Source: Streptomyces formicae
Lineage (GTDB): Bacteria; Actinomycetota; Actinomycetes; Streptomycetales; Streptomycetaceae
Reading direction: 5' to 3'
Assembly: GCF_002556545.1 (NCBI RefSeq)
Contig: NZ_CP022685.1
Span: 2,852,001 to 2,916,000 of the forward strand
Length of the DNA: 64,000 nucleotides
The notes under the pieces are model-generated. The model saw only the letters and a list, made by a program, of their open reading frames with translations. It had not been told where the DNA came from and ran no database searches. The translations under genes and the position numbers were made by a program. Below are positions 57,140 through 64,000 of the stretch, piece after piece (the stretch's first letter is position 1; each line of letters starts with the position of its first letter).

Positions 57140-58756
57140 CTAGATGTGCCCGACGCCCGCGCCCGCGTCGGCGTTGGCGCCCCGCTTGGTCAGTACGGCG
57201 ACGAAGGCCGCGATGACGGCGACGATGCCCGCGACGGTGAAGGCGAGGCCCATGCCCGACATGAACGTGTCGTGGACCGCGTCCGTGATCTTGGCGAGGA
57301 TGCCGGGGTTCACGTTCGGGGCCTTGGCCACCTGCTCGGGCACCGCGCCGATCGCGGCGGCCTTGTCCAGACCCGGCGGCGGCGCGGCCGGCAGCCCGGC
57401 GTCCTTCCAGTTGCCCGCCAGCTCGGCGTTGACCTTGTTGGACATGACGGCGCCGAGGACCGCGGTGCCGAGGCTGCCGCCGACCTGCATGCCCGCCTGC
57501 TGAAGACCGCCCGCGACGCCGGAGAGCTCCAGCGGGGCGTTGCCCACGATGACCTCGGTGGCGCCGACCATGACCGGAGCGAGGCCGAGACCGAGCAGGG
57601 CGAACCACACCGACATCACCGGTGTGCCGCTGTCGGTCGTCAGGGTGGTCATGCCGAACATCGAGACGGCCGTGAGCACCATGCCGCCCACCAGGGGCAC
57701 CCGCGGGCCGAACTTCGTGATCAGCGCGCCCGCGATGGGCGACGAGATGATCATCATGGCCGTCAGCGGCAGCAGGTGCAGGCCGCTGTCGACCGGGCTC
57801 ATGTTGTGCACGTTCTGCAGGTAGAAGGTGACGAAGAACAGCCCGCCCATGAAGGCGAAGGCCATCAGCACCATCAGGACCGTGCCCGCGGAGAGCGGCA
57901 CGGAGCGGAACAGGCCCAGCGGAATGAGCGGTTCCTTGACCTTGGTCTCCCAGAGGGCGAAGACCACGAAGAGCACGACGGCGGCGCCCAGGAACGCCAA
58001 GGTCTTGCCACTGCCCCAGCCCCAGGAGTCACCGGCCTTGATGAGCGCCCAGATGAGGGAGAACATCGCTCCGGAGAGCAGGATGATGCCCGGGATGTCG
58101 AAGGACCGCGGCGCGTTCTCCGCGCGGTGGTCCTTCAGGATCACCAGGCCGAAGACCACGGCGACGATGCCGACCGGCACGTTGATGAAGAACACCGACT
58201 GCCAGCTGACGTGCTCGACCAGCACACCACCGAGGATCGGGCCGCCCGCCGTGGAGGCGCCGATGACCATGCCCCAGATGCCGATGGCCATGTTCAGCTT
58301 CTCGGCGGGGAAGGTGGCCCGCAGCAGACCGAGCGCGGCCGGCATCAGGAGCGCGCCGAACAGGCCCTGGAGGACGCGGAAGGCGATGACCAGGGACACG
58401 CTCCCGGAGACGCCGATCGCGCCGGAGGCGGCGGCGAAGCCGACCACACCTATGAGGAACGTCTGCCGGTGGCCGAAACGGTCACCGAGCTTGCCCGCCG
58501 TGATGAGCGCGACGGCCAGCGCGAGCAGGTAGCCGTTGGTGATCCACTGGACGTCCGCGAGCGAGGCGCCGAGATCCTTCTGGATGGCGGGGTTGGCGAT
58601 CGCCACGATGGTGCCGTCCAGGGCGACCATCATCACGCCGATCGCGACGGAGAAGAGCGTCAGCCAGGGGTGGCCGCGAAGCCCCTTGGCCGGGGCCGGA
58701 GCCGAGGCGGGCTCCGGCGCCTTGTCCGCCTTGTCGACGGTGGTCTGACTAGTCAT
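57140..58756 (-). CDS. DHA2-type MFS drug exporter
   Basis: 538 residues, 14 helices. VALDGTIVAIANPAIQKDLG (motif D1), GKLGDRFGHRQT (motif A), GGPILGGVLV (motif C) mark the EmrB/QacA group. Unlike the pump at 18 kb it lacks the winged-helix tail. ATG 58756. It is divergent from a TetR regulator; the shared region has TGACAG and CTGTCA half-sites. Substrate unknown; drugs or own metabolites. Confidence 0.9.
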   Translation of the reverse strand: MTSQTTVDKADKAPEPASAPAPAKGLRGHPWLTLFSVAIGVMMVALDGTIVAIANPAIQKDLGASLADVQWITNGYLLALAVALITAGKLGDRFGHRQTFLIGVVGFAAASGAIGVSGSVSLVIAFRVLQGLFGALLMPAALGLLRATFPAEKLNMAIGIWGMVIGASTAGGPILGGVLVEHVSWQSVFFINVPVGIVAVVFGLVILKDHRAENAPRSFDIPGIILLSGAMFSLIWALIKAGDSWGWGSGKTLAFLGAAVVLFVVFALWETKVKEPLIPLGLFRSVPLSAGTVLMVLMAFAFMGGLFFVTFYLQNVHNMSPVDSGLHLLPLTAMMIISSPIAGALITKFGPRVPLVGGMVLTAVSMFGMTTLTTDSGTPVMSVWFALLGLGLAPVMVGATEVIVGNAPLELSGVAGGLQQAGMQVGGSLGTAVLGAVMSNKVNAELAGNWKDAGLPAAPPPGLDKAAAIGAVPEQVAKAPNVNPGILAKITDAVHDTFMSGMGLAFTVAGIVAVIAAFVAVLTKRGANADAGAGVGHI

Positions 58757-58769
58757 GCAGCGAGGCTAA

Positions 58770-58818
58770 TGACAGCCGCTGACAGTTGACAAACAATTTC
58801 ACAAGTCGGTAGCTGTCA
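58770..58818. promoter_or_regulatory. Probable TetR operator half-sites
   Basis: TGACAG at 58770 and 58780 and CTGTCA at 58813, with TTGACA (58786) as a -35-like box, lie between the divergent pump and TetR genes. Self-regulation plus pump control is the usual setup. Confidence 0.5.
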
Positions 58819-58872
58819 CGTAGCTCACAGGTATGGTGAGCTGGGCAAACGGGCGGAAAAGAGGACCATGGC

Positions 58873-59577
58873 GTGAAAACCGAGCAGCGAGCAGCGGACC
58901 CCGCGGGACCTCCACCGGAGGGCCCCGACGACACGTCCGGCGAGCCCTCGAGGCCGGGCCTGCGCGAGCTCAAGAAGCAGCGCACCCGGGACGCGCTCCT
59001 GCGTGCGGCGCTCGAACTCTTCACGACCAAGGGGTACGAGGAGACCACTGTCGACGAGATCGCCGAGGCCGTCGACGTCTCCCAGCGCACGTTCTTCCGG
59101 CACTTCACCAACAAGGAGGAGACCGTCTTCGCCGTGCAGCACATGGTGGAGGCGCGATTCGTCCAGGCACTGCGCGAACGGCCCGCCGACGAGGCGCCGT
59201 TCGTGGCGATGCGCGGCGCCGTGCTCGGCGCCTGGGAGGCGATGGGGCAGTCCATCGAGGAGGTCGTCCCGGTCGAACTCCACATGCGCACCTACCAGAT
59301 GATCGAGTCGACCCCCTCCTTGCTCGCGGTCCACCTGCGCCACTCCATCGAGATGGAGGAGGAGATCGCACACCTCATCGCCGAGCGCGAGGGCCTCGAC
59401 GTGGACTCCGATCCGCGACCGCGCGTGGCCGTCGCCGCGTTCAGCGGAGTCATGCGCGTCACGGGACGACTGTGGGGCGCGGGCGAGGACCTCAGCGTGG
59501 ATTCGATCCGCGCGCTCACCGAGGAGTACCTCGACCGCTTGGGGCCCGCCCTCGCGGAGAACTGGCGCACTCCGTAG
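58873..59577 (+). CDS. TetR-family regulator
   Basis: 234 residues. An N-terminal helix-turn-helix (RELKKQRTRDALLRAALELF, then TTVDEIAEAVDVSQRTFFRH, about 38-85) with ligand domain after. GTG 58873; the ATG 58868 upstream meets a stop at once. Divergent from the DHA2 pump, so it likely represses that gene until the drug binds. It ends 274 bases before the hydrolase start. Confidence 0.92.
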   Translation: MKTEQRAADPAGPPPEGPDDTSGEPSRPGLRELKKQRTRDALLRAALELFTTKGYEETTVDEIAEAVDVSQRTFFRHFTNKEETVFAVQHMVEARFVQALRERPADEAPFVAMRGAVLGAWEAMGQSIEEVVPVELHMRTYQMIESTPSLLAVHLRHSIEMEEEIAHLIAEREGLDVDSDPRPRVAVAAFSGVMRVTGRLWGAGEDLSVDSIRALTEEYLDRLGPALAENWRTP

Positions 59578-59851
59578 GCGTACGCGACAGTCGCACACGT
59601 GACAGGCACGAGCGGCAACGGCTCGACAGCGCCCCGTAGAAGTCCAACATGCGGAATCCGCGCACACGTTGAGCCATCACGCGCGCACCCATGGTGAGTC
59701 CCAACCTTGTCGCGCCGAGCGCATGCGCTGTCTACGTAGTGTGACGAGAACGCTCAAGATGCGCCCGCTTTGCCTCAATTACCCCTCCAGAAACGTGATC
59801 TGCCTCACGCGATGCACGGTAGGCATCACGGTTCTCCTAGGGTGTTCCGCA

Positions 59852-61063
59852 GTGACTTCCTTCGACTCATCCCCCCAACTCAACGCATGGCGCGCCCTGC
59901 TTGCGCTCGCCGTCGTGTTCGTCATGCTGGCGACGACGGGCTGGACCGCCGTGCGGCACAACAGAGGCGACGCGTCCCCTCTCCAAGCCGCGCTCTCCGC
60001 GTGGGAGCGCGGGAGCATAGACGGGCACGCGCTGCCGGACCCGGACTCCCCCGCGGGCCGCCTCAGCCACTTCTTCGCCTCGCTCAACGGAAAACAGCGC
60101 GACCGGCTGGCCGCCCGCTATCCGCTCGCGGTCGGCAACATGAACGGTGCGCCCGTCACGCTGCGCTACCGCGCGAACCACATCGCCCTGGGGCAGGCCC
60201 GCAAGGTCGAGCGGGAGCGCATGCACGACAAACGCCTCTCCCCCGTGGGGAAGCAGGAGGCCGAGCGCAGGATGAAGCGTTTCGGGGTCATGATGCGCCC
60301 CGGACGCCACGTCATCGCCTTCGACCCCATGGGCTCCGGTCGCATGGCCGAGGTCTTCGGAGACCTCGACAAGGCCCAGCGGGTCTCCGTCGTGGTGCCC
60401 GGCGTCGACACGAACGTGCTGACCTTCGAGCGCACGTTCCGCAAGTACTCGGCTCCGGTGGGCATGGCGAGGGCGCTCTACCGCGCGGAGCGCTCGGCGA
60501 AGCCGGACACGCGTACCGCCGTGATCGCCTGGGCCGACTACACCGCGCCCGTCGGCATCGGCGTGGACGCGGCCACGGCCATGCGCGCCGAGGACGGGGC
60601 CGTCCGCCTCGACTCCATGGTGCGTGGCCTGCCGGGGAGGACCCCGGTGGCGCTGTACTGCCACAGCTACGGCTCCGTGGTGTGCGGTGTGGCCGCGCGT
60701 CAGCTGCCCTCCCGGGTGACCGACATAGCGGTCGCGGGCAGCCCCGGCATGCGAGCCGACAGGGCGGGGCAGTTGGGTACGGGGGCCCGGATCTGGGCCA
60801 CCCGGGACAGCGACGACTGGATTCAGGATGTGCCGTACATGGAGGTCGGCGGGCTCGGCCACGGTGCCGACCCGGTGTCCGGCGGCTTCGGTGCCAGGGT
60901 GCTGTCGGCGGCGGGCGCCGCGGGGCACACGGGCTATTTCGAGCCGGGCACGGAGAGCCTGCGCAACTTCGCCGAAATCGGCACTGGTTCGTACTACGGA
61001 GTGCGGTGCGCGAGCGGGGACGCGGCCTGTCGGAAGGGCATTTCCGACAGCGCGGTGGCCTGA
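59852..61063 (+). CDS. Exported alpha/beta hydrolase (DUF1023-like)
   Basis: 403 residues. GTG 59852 gives an N-terminal membrane anchor (WRALLALAVVFVMLATTGW). The catalytic domain holds VAVVPGVDTN-like SVVVPGVDTN, nucleophile elbow YCHSYGSVV, and GSPGM; the final His is in GLGHGADP. DUF1023 proteins are membrane-linked hydrolases with unknown substrate. The upstream 59578-59851 has no gene; promoter only. Confidence 0.82.
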   Translation: MTSFDSSPQLNAWRALLALAVVFVMLATTGWTAVRHNRGDASPLQAALSAWERGSIDGHALPDPDSPAGRLSHFFASLNGKQRDRLAARYPLAVGNMNGAPVTLRYRANHIALGQARKVERERMHDKRLSPVGKQEAERRMKRFGVMMRPGRHVIAFDPMGSGRMAEVFGDLDKAQRVSVVVPGVDTNVLTFERTFRKYSAPVGMARALYRAERSAKPDTRTAVIAWADYTAPVGIGVDAATAMRAEDGAVRLDSMVRGLPGRTPVALYCHSYGSVVCGVAARQLPSRVTDIAVAGSPGMRADRAGQLGTGARIWATRDSDDWIQDVPYMEVGGLGHGADPVSGGFGARVLSAAGAAGHTGYFEPGTESLRNFAEIGTGSYYGVRCASGDAACRKGISDSAVA

Positions 61064-61138
61064 CGCGCGTAGAAATCGATGAAACAGCGGCCCGCCGCAG
61101 GAGGGACGGAGGCGCGCGTGCCGCCTACGATGAGCCGC

Positions 61139-62026
61139 ATGGGTGACGTACTGGCCGGATTTCATGCCGCCTGGGAGTTCGAGTCCGACTCCGTGCTCAT
61201 CCGCTTCGAACGGGGAATCCGCACACCGAAGCTCTTCCAGGCACTCGGTGAACGGCGTATCCCGCATGAGGCGATCGCGGCGGTGACACTCTCCCCGGGC
61301 AAGCGCGGGACCGTCGTCCTGCATGCCGTGCCGAGACCGGGCGCGGATCCTCTGATGGAGGCCGCCGCAGGCCAGCTCAAGGACGGCTGCGATCCGTACC
61401 GGCTGGTGCTGCCCGCGGAGCGGGAGACGCTCGCCGAGTACTACGCGGACGAGTTGCGGGCCCAGCTCACCTCGGCCGACAGCGAGCCGACCGATCGCTA
61501 TCTGGTGGCCGCGCCCGAGGCTCCCCTGCAGTTCAAGGCGTACGACGGGAAGGCGTCCTTCGACGGCAAGCTCGTGTCCTTCCGGTGGTTCTGGACGGGC
61601 GCGTCGTCGGCGAAGTGGAAGGCCGGTGACCAGAGCTTTCCGATCACCGATCTGTGCGGCATCGAGTGGCGCTCCCCGGAGATCTTCGAGGGGCATCTGC
61701 GGCTGCTGCCCCGCGAGGCTCCCGTGACCCGGCCGGGCCAGGCGGACCAGGATCCGGCGGCCGTGGTGTTCGGGCTCGGCTACGGCCCGGTCCACGAGTC
61801 GCTGCCGTTCGCCGCGTCGGTGCTCGCGGCGGTGCGGGCCTCGGGCCCCGCCCTGCTGACGCCCGAAGGCGGCGTCGCCACGAGCGCGGCGACCACACCG
61901 GCCGTCCGGCGCGATCCCGCGGACATCGCCGAGCGCATCAGGCACCTGGGCGAGCTGCACCAGGCGGGCCTGATCACCGACGAGGAATTCACGGCGAAGA
62001 AGGCCGAGCTGCTCGCGGAATTGTGA
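61139..62026 (+). CDS. DUF4429 and SHOCT-domain protein
   Basis: 295 residues. Two DUF4429 repeats (WEFESDSVLIRFERGI; LQFKAYDGKASFDGKLVSF), then a SHOCT ending (IAERIRHLGELHQAGLITDEEFTAKKAELL) typical of small stress-response or tail proteins. ATG 61139 fits; ATG 61130 is an alternative. Soluble, no signal. Unknown role. Confidence 0.85.
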   Translation: MGDVLAGFHAAWEFESDSVLIRFERGIRTPKLFQALGERRIPHEAIAAVTLSPGKRGTVVLHAVPRPGADPLMEAAAGQLKDGCDPYRLVLPAERETLAEYYADELRAQLTSADSEPTDRYLVAAPEAPLQFKAYDGKASFDGKLVSFRWFWTGASSAKWKAGDQSFPITDLCGIEWRSPEIFEGHLRLLPREAPVTRPGQADQDPAAVVFGLGYGPVHESLPFAASVLAAVRASGPALLTPEGGVATSAATTPAVRRDPADIAERIRHLGELHQAGLITDEEFTAKKAELLAEL

Positions 62027-62163
62027 GTGGGCCCGTGCGGCGGCGCCGGGGGCGTGCGGGATGTCGGGGCATGGGGGCCCTGCGTGATACCTGGGTATGA
62101 GGTGCGGTCCAGCTCCCCGGTATGACGGCACGAGGGTGACTTCCTGCCTACGCTGAACAGGCC

Positions 62164-63531
62164 ATGAGCAGCGCATCGACACCACCACCGAACCAGTACC
62201 CGCGCCGACCCGACTACGAGCCGGGGAGCCACGGGCCCACCCCGCGGCGTGCGGCCGCGGCCGTCATCGACGGTCTGCGGGCGGCCGGAAGCTCACTCGC
62301 GACGCCCGCGAAGTCGACCGAGTCACTCCTCGCGGGCGCGCCCAACCGCTGGGTGCGCATGCTGCCCTATGGGGTGGCGCTGGGTTTCATCGCCGTCCTC
62401 ATCCCGGTCACCGTCCAAGTGCTGACGCACGACTACGGGGTGAACGGCGGCCTGGCCGGTGGCCTCGCGGTCGCCCAGTCCGCCCCGCTGCTCCTCGCGG
62501 TCACCCGGCCGCTGCCCGCGTGGTGGATCGTGATCGTCGCGGACGTCTGCGGGGCGATCGCGACGATGTCCGCGGACCCCAGCCGCCCCGCGCCCTGGAC
62601 TCCCATGATCATCGTGGGGTACGTGGTCCTGTGCTGCGCCCTGTCGCTGCGCGAGAGCCGCCGTACGCTCCTCGGGGTCTGGCTGGTCACCGTGGCCACC
62701 GGGTTCGTACTCGGGCCGTTCAGCGGGACGGACAGTCAGGACACCGCCGTCCTGCAGATCGTGCTCAGCGGCGCCGTGCTGCTGCTCGGCGCGCTGCTGC
62801 GCGAGCGCGGGGACGCCCGGCGCAAGCTCGTCGAGCAGGAGACCATCAGCGAGGCCGAGCGCGCGCAGCGCACGCTCCTCGAGGAACGGGCGCGCATCGC
62901 CCGGGAGTTGCACGACGTCGTCGCCCACCACATGTCGGTGATCACCGTTCAGGCGGATTCCGCGCCCTACCGGCTCGACGGCCTTCCCGACGCGGCGCGC
63001 GAGGAGTTCGGGAGCATAGCGGCGAGCGCTCGGGAGTCCCTCACCGAGATGCGCCGCCTGCTCGCGGTCCTGCGCAGCGAGGGCGTGGACGGCGAGCGGT
63101 CGCCGCAACCCGGCCTGGACCGCCTGCCGCACCTGGTCGAGGCCACGGTGCGGGCCGGCATACCGATCGACCTGTCACGTCCCGAACTGGCCCTGCTCAC
63201 GCACCTGGCCAAGGTGACACCGGCCGTCGACCTGTCCGCGTACCGCATCGTGCAGGAAGCCCTGTCGAACGTGATGCGTCACGCGCCGGGCGCCCGTACC
63301 GAGATCACACTCAACCTCGACGACGAGTCCCTGCTGATCCTCGTGGTCAACGGCCCGCCCACGGCGACCGCCGCCCCGCTGGAGGGCGGCGGCACGGGAC
63401 ACGGACTCGTCGGCATGCGCGAACGCGTACGGTTGGTCGGCGGCACGGTCGATGTCGGACCGCTGCCCGACGGCGGATTCCGCGTGGCCGCCCGACTCCC
63501 CCTCCTCCCGAAGGACTCCGGCAGCGCATGA
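62164..63531 (+). CDS. NarL-type sensor histidine kinase
   Basis: 455 residues. About six helices (about 68-225) sense in the membrane. The phosphoacceptor His250 sits in RELHDVVAHHMSVI (HisKA_3), and the ATPase part has EALSNVMRHAPG and GTGHGLVGMRERV. The stop overlaps the next ATG (ATGA), so the response regulator is coupled. The signal is unknown. Confidence 0.93.
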   Translation: MSSASTPPPNQYPRRPDYEPGSHGPTPRRAAAAVIDGLRAAGSSLATPAKSTESLLAGAPNRWVRMLPYGVALGFIAVLIPVTVQVLTHDYGVNGGLAGGLAVAQSAPLLLAVTRPLPAWWIVIVADVCGAIATMSADPSRPAPWTPMIIVGYVVLCCALSLRESRRTLLGVWLVTVATGFVLGPFSGTDSQDTAVLQIVLSGAVLLLGALLRERGDARRKLVEQETISEAERAQRTLLEERARIARELHDVVAHHMSVITVQADSAPYRLDGLPDAAREEFGSIAASARESLTEMRRLLAVLRSEGVDGERSPQPGLDRLPHLVEATVRAGIPIDLSRPELALLTHLAKVTPAVDLSAYRIVQEALSNVMRHAPGARTEITLNLDDESLLILVVNGPPTATAAPLEGGGTGHGLVGMRERVRLVGGTVDVGPLPDGGFRVAARLPLLPKDSGSA

Positions 63532-64000
63532 CCATCCGCGTGATCATCGTCGACGACCAGGCCATGGTGCGGGCGGGATTCGCCGCCTTGCTGGCGGCAC
63601 AGAGCGACATCGACGTCGTGGGCGAGGCACCGAACGGCAAGCTGGGCGTCGAGGTCAGCCGAAGCACCCATCCCGACGTCGTCCTGATGGACGTCCGGAT
63701 GCCGGAGATGGACGGACTGGCCGCCGCCCGCGCCCTGTTGAACCCGCCGCCCGGCGTGGTGCACCTGCCGAAGGTCCTCATGCTGACCACCTTCGACGTG
63801 GACGACTATGTGTACGAGGCGCTGCGTGCCGGAGCCTCCGGCTTCCTGCTCAAGGACGCGCCGCCCGCCGACCTGATCTCCGCCGTGCGCGTGGTGGCGT
63901 CCGGGGAGGCGCTGCTCGCCCCGTCGGTGACCCGTCGTCTGATCGCGGACTTCGCGAAGCAGCGGCAGGCGCCCCGTCAGGACCAGTCGCTCCGGCTGAA
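63528..64000 (+). CDS. NarL/LuxR-type response regulator, 3' end outside window
   Basis: Residues 1-157 visible. Receiver domain: acidic D9-D10 (IIVDDQAM), Asp55 phosphoacceptor (VVLMDVRMPEMDG), Thr and Lys (LMLTTFD, FLLKDAPP). The DNA-binding LuxR domain lies beyond the right edge. Co-translated with the upstream kinase (ATGA overlap). Confidence 0.93.
   Translation, partial: MTIRVIIVDDQAMVRAGFAALLAAQSDIDVVGEAPNGKLGVEVSRSTHPDVVLMDVRMPEMDGLAAARALLNPPPGVVHLPKVLMLTTFDVDDYVYEALRAGASGFLLKDAPPADLISAVRVVASGEALLAPSVTRRLIADFAKQRQAPRQDQSLRL

Noticed and set aside
58868..58878. ATG at 58868 as TetR start
   Set aside because: It reads Met-Ala then a stop; GTG 58873 is in the correct frame.

Overview
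The window is high-GC chromosomal DNA (roughly 70% or more G+C, with strong third-position GC and frequent GTG starts) and carries gene families typical of Streptomyces. Examples are DUF3052-AceE(E. coli-type E1)-TerD neighbours, I36-type secreted proteins, DUF2277, DUF4383, DUF4429, and SLT-type wall hydrolases with long leaders. I read it as a Streptomyces chromosome; from memory, not from a search, the order TerD-TerD-peroxiredoxin-DUF3052-aceE is the usual core order in that genus. No phage, plasmid, IS element or CRISPR array was seen. The only RNA genes or elements I can support are one tRNA-Val(UAC), one manganese-type (yybP-ykoY) riboswitch and one possible c-di-AMP-type leader.

Layout. 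0-3.4 kb: an ECF vitamin/metal uptake operon (T, fused A-A, S), cut by the left edge. 3.4-5.6 kb: a secreted SLT wall hydrolase with a structured leader, then a secreted lipase-like hydrolase on the opposite strand. 5.7-8.4 kb: a divergent thiolase / CYP125-like P450 pair with two KstR-like boxes between them. 8.5-14.2 kb: a large membrane protein, a GT87-PAP2 fusion and an MHS-family transporter. 14.4-22 kb: small metabolic and regulatory genes, including an FHA protein, a tandem pair of related helical proteins, an MFS pump fused to a MarR-like domain and a peptidoglycan-binding membrane protein. 22-30 kb: a GDT1 manganese exporter under a riboswitch, a secreted HNH nuclease, a PhoD-like phosphatase carrying an in-frame repeat insertion, an FAD/NAD(P) protein, DoxX, a Cu/Zn-SOD-like protein and DedA. 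30-39.3 kb: mostly small, secreted or membrane proteins of unknown role. 39.3-41.3 kb: KDPG aldolase plus a KDG-type sugar kinase, and an FmdB zinc ribbon.

41.3-50.7 kb is the most distinctive block: a Ter stress island. It has a HAD phosphatase, a PRTase-TRSP protein joined in frame to a StiP-PELOTA protein, a HpcH/HpaI lyase, three TerD/TerA-type proteins and a fourth divergent one, and a TerC-like DUF475 membrane protein. These families are known (comparative genomics by Anantharaman, Iyer and Aravind) as a membrane/metal-sensing stress system linked to synthesis of an uncharacterised nucleoside-like metabolite. No ATP-grasp gene, a usual partner, is present in this window. 50.9-64 kb returns to core genes: peroxiredoxin, DUF3052, pyruvate dehydrogenase E1 (aceE), a K+ channel, an MFS pump with its divergent TetR regulator, an alpha/beta hydrolase, DUF4429-SHOCT, and a NarL-type two-component pair cut by the right edge.

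A pattern runs through the window: short tandem duplications that contain or abut the stop codon of the upstream gene (17.0, 24.0, 30.0, 38.6 and 50.9 kb; also an 86-bp period repeat at 14.2 kb). The Ter fusion gene has a duplicated linker that could reflect the same process. Most large open frames antisense to these genes are GC-rich shadows and were left out.
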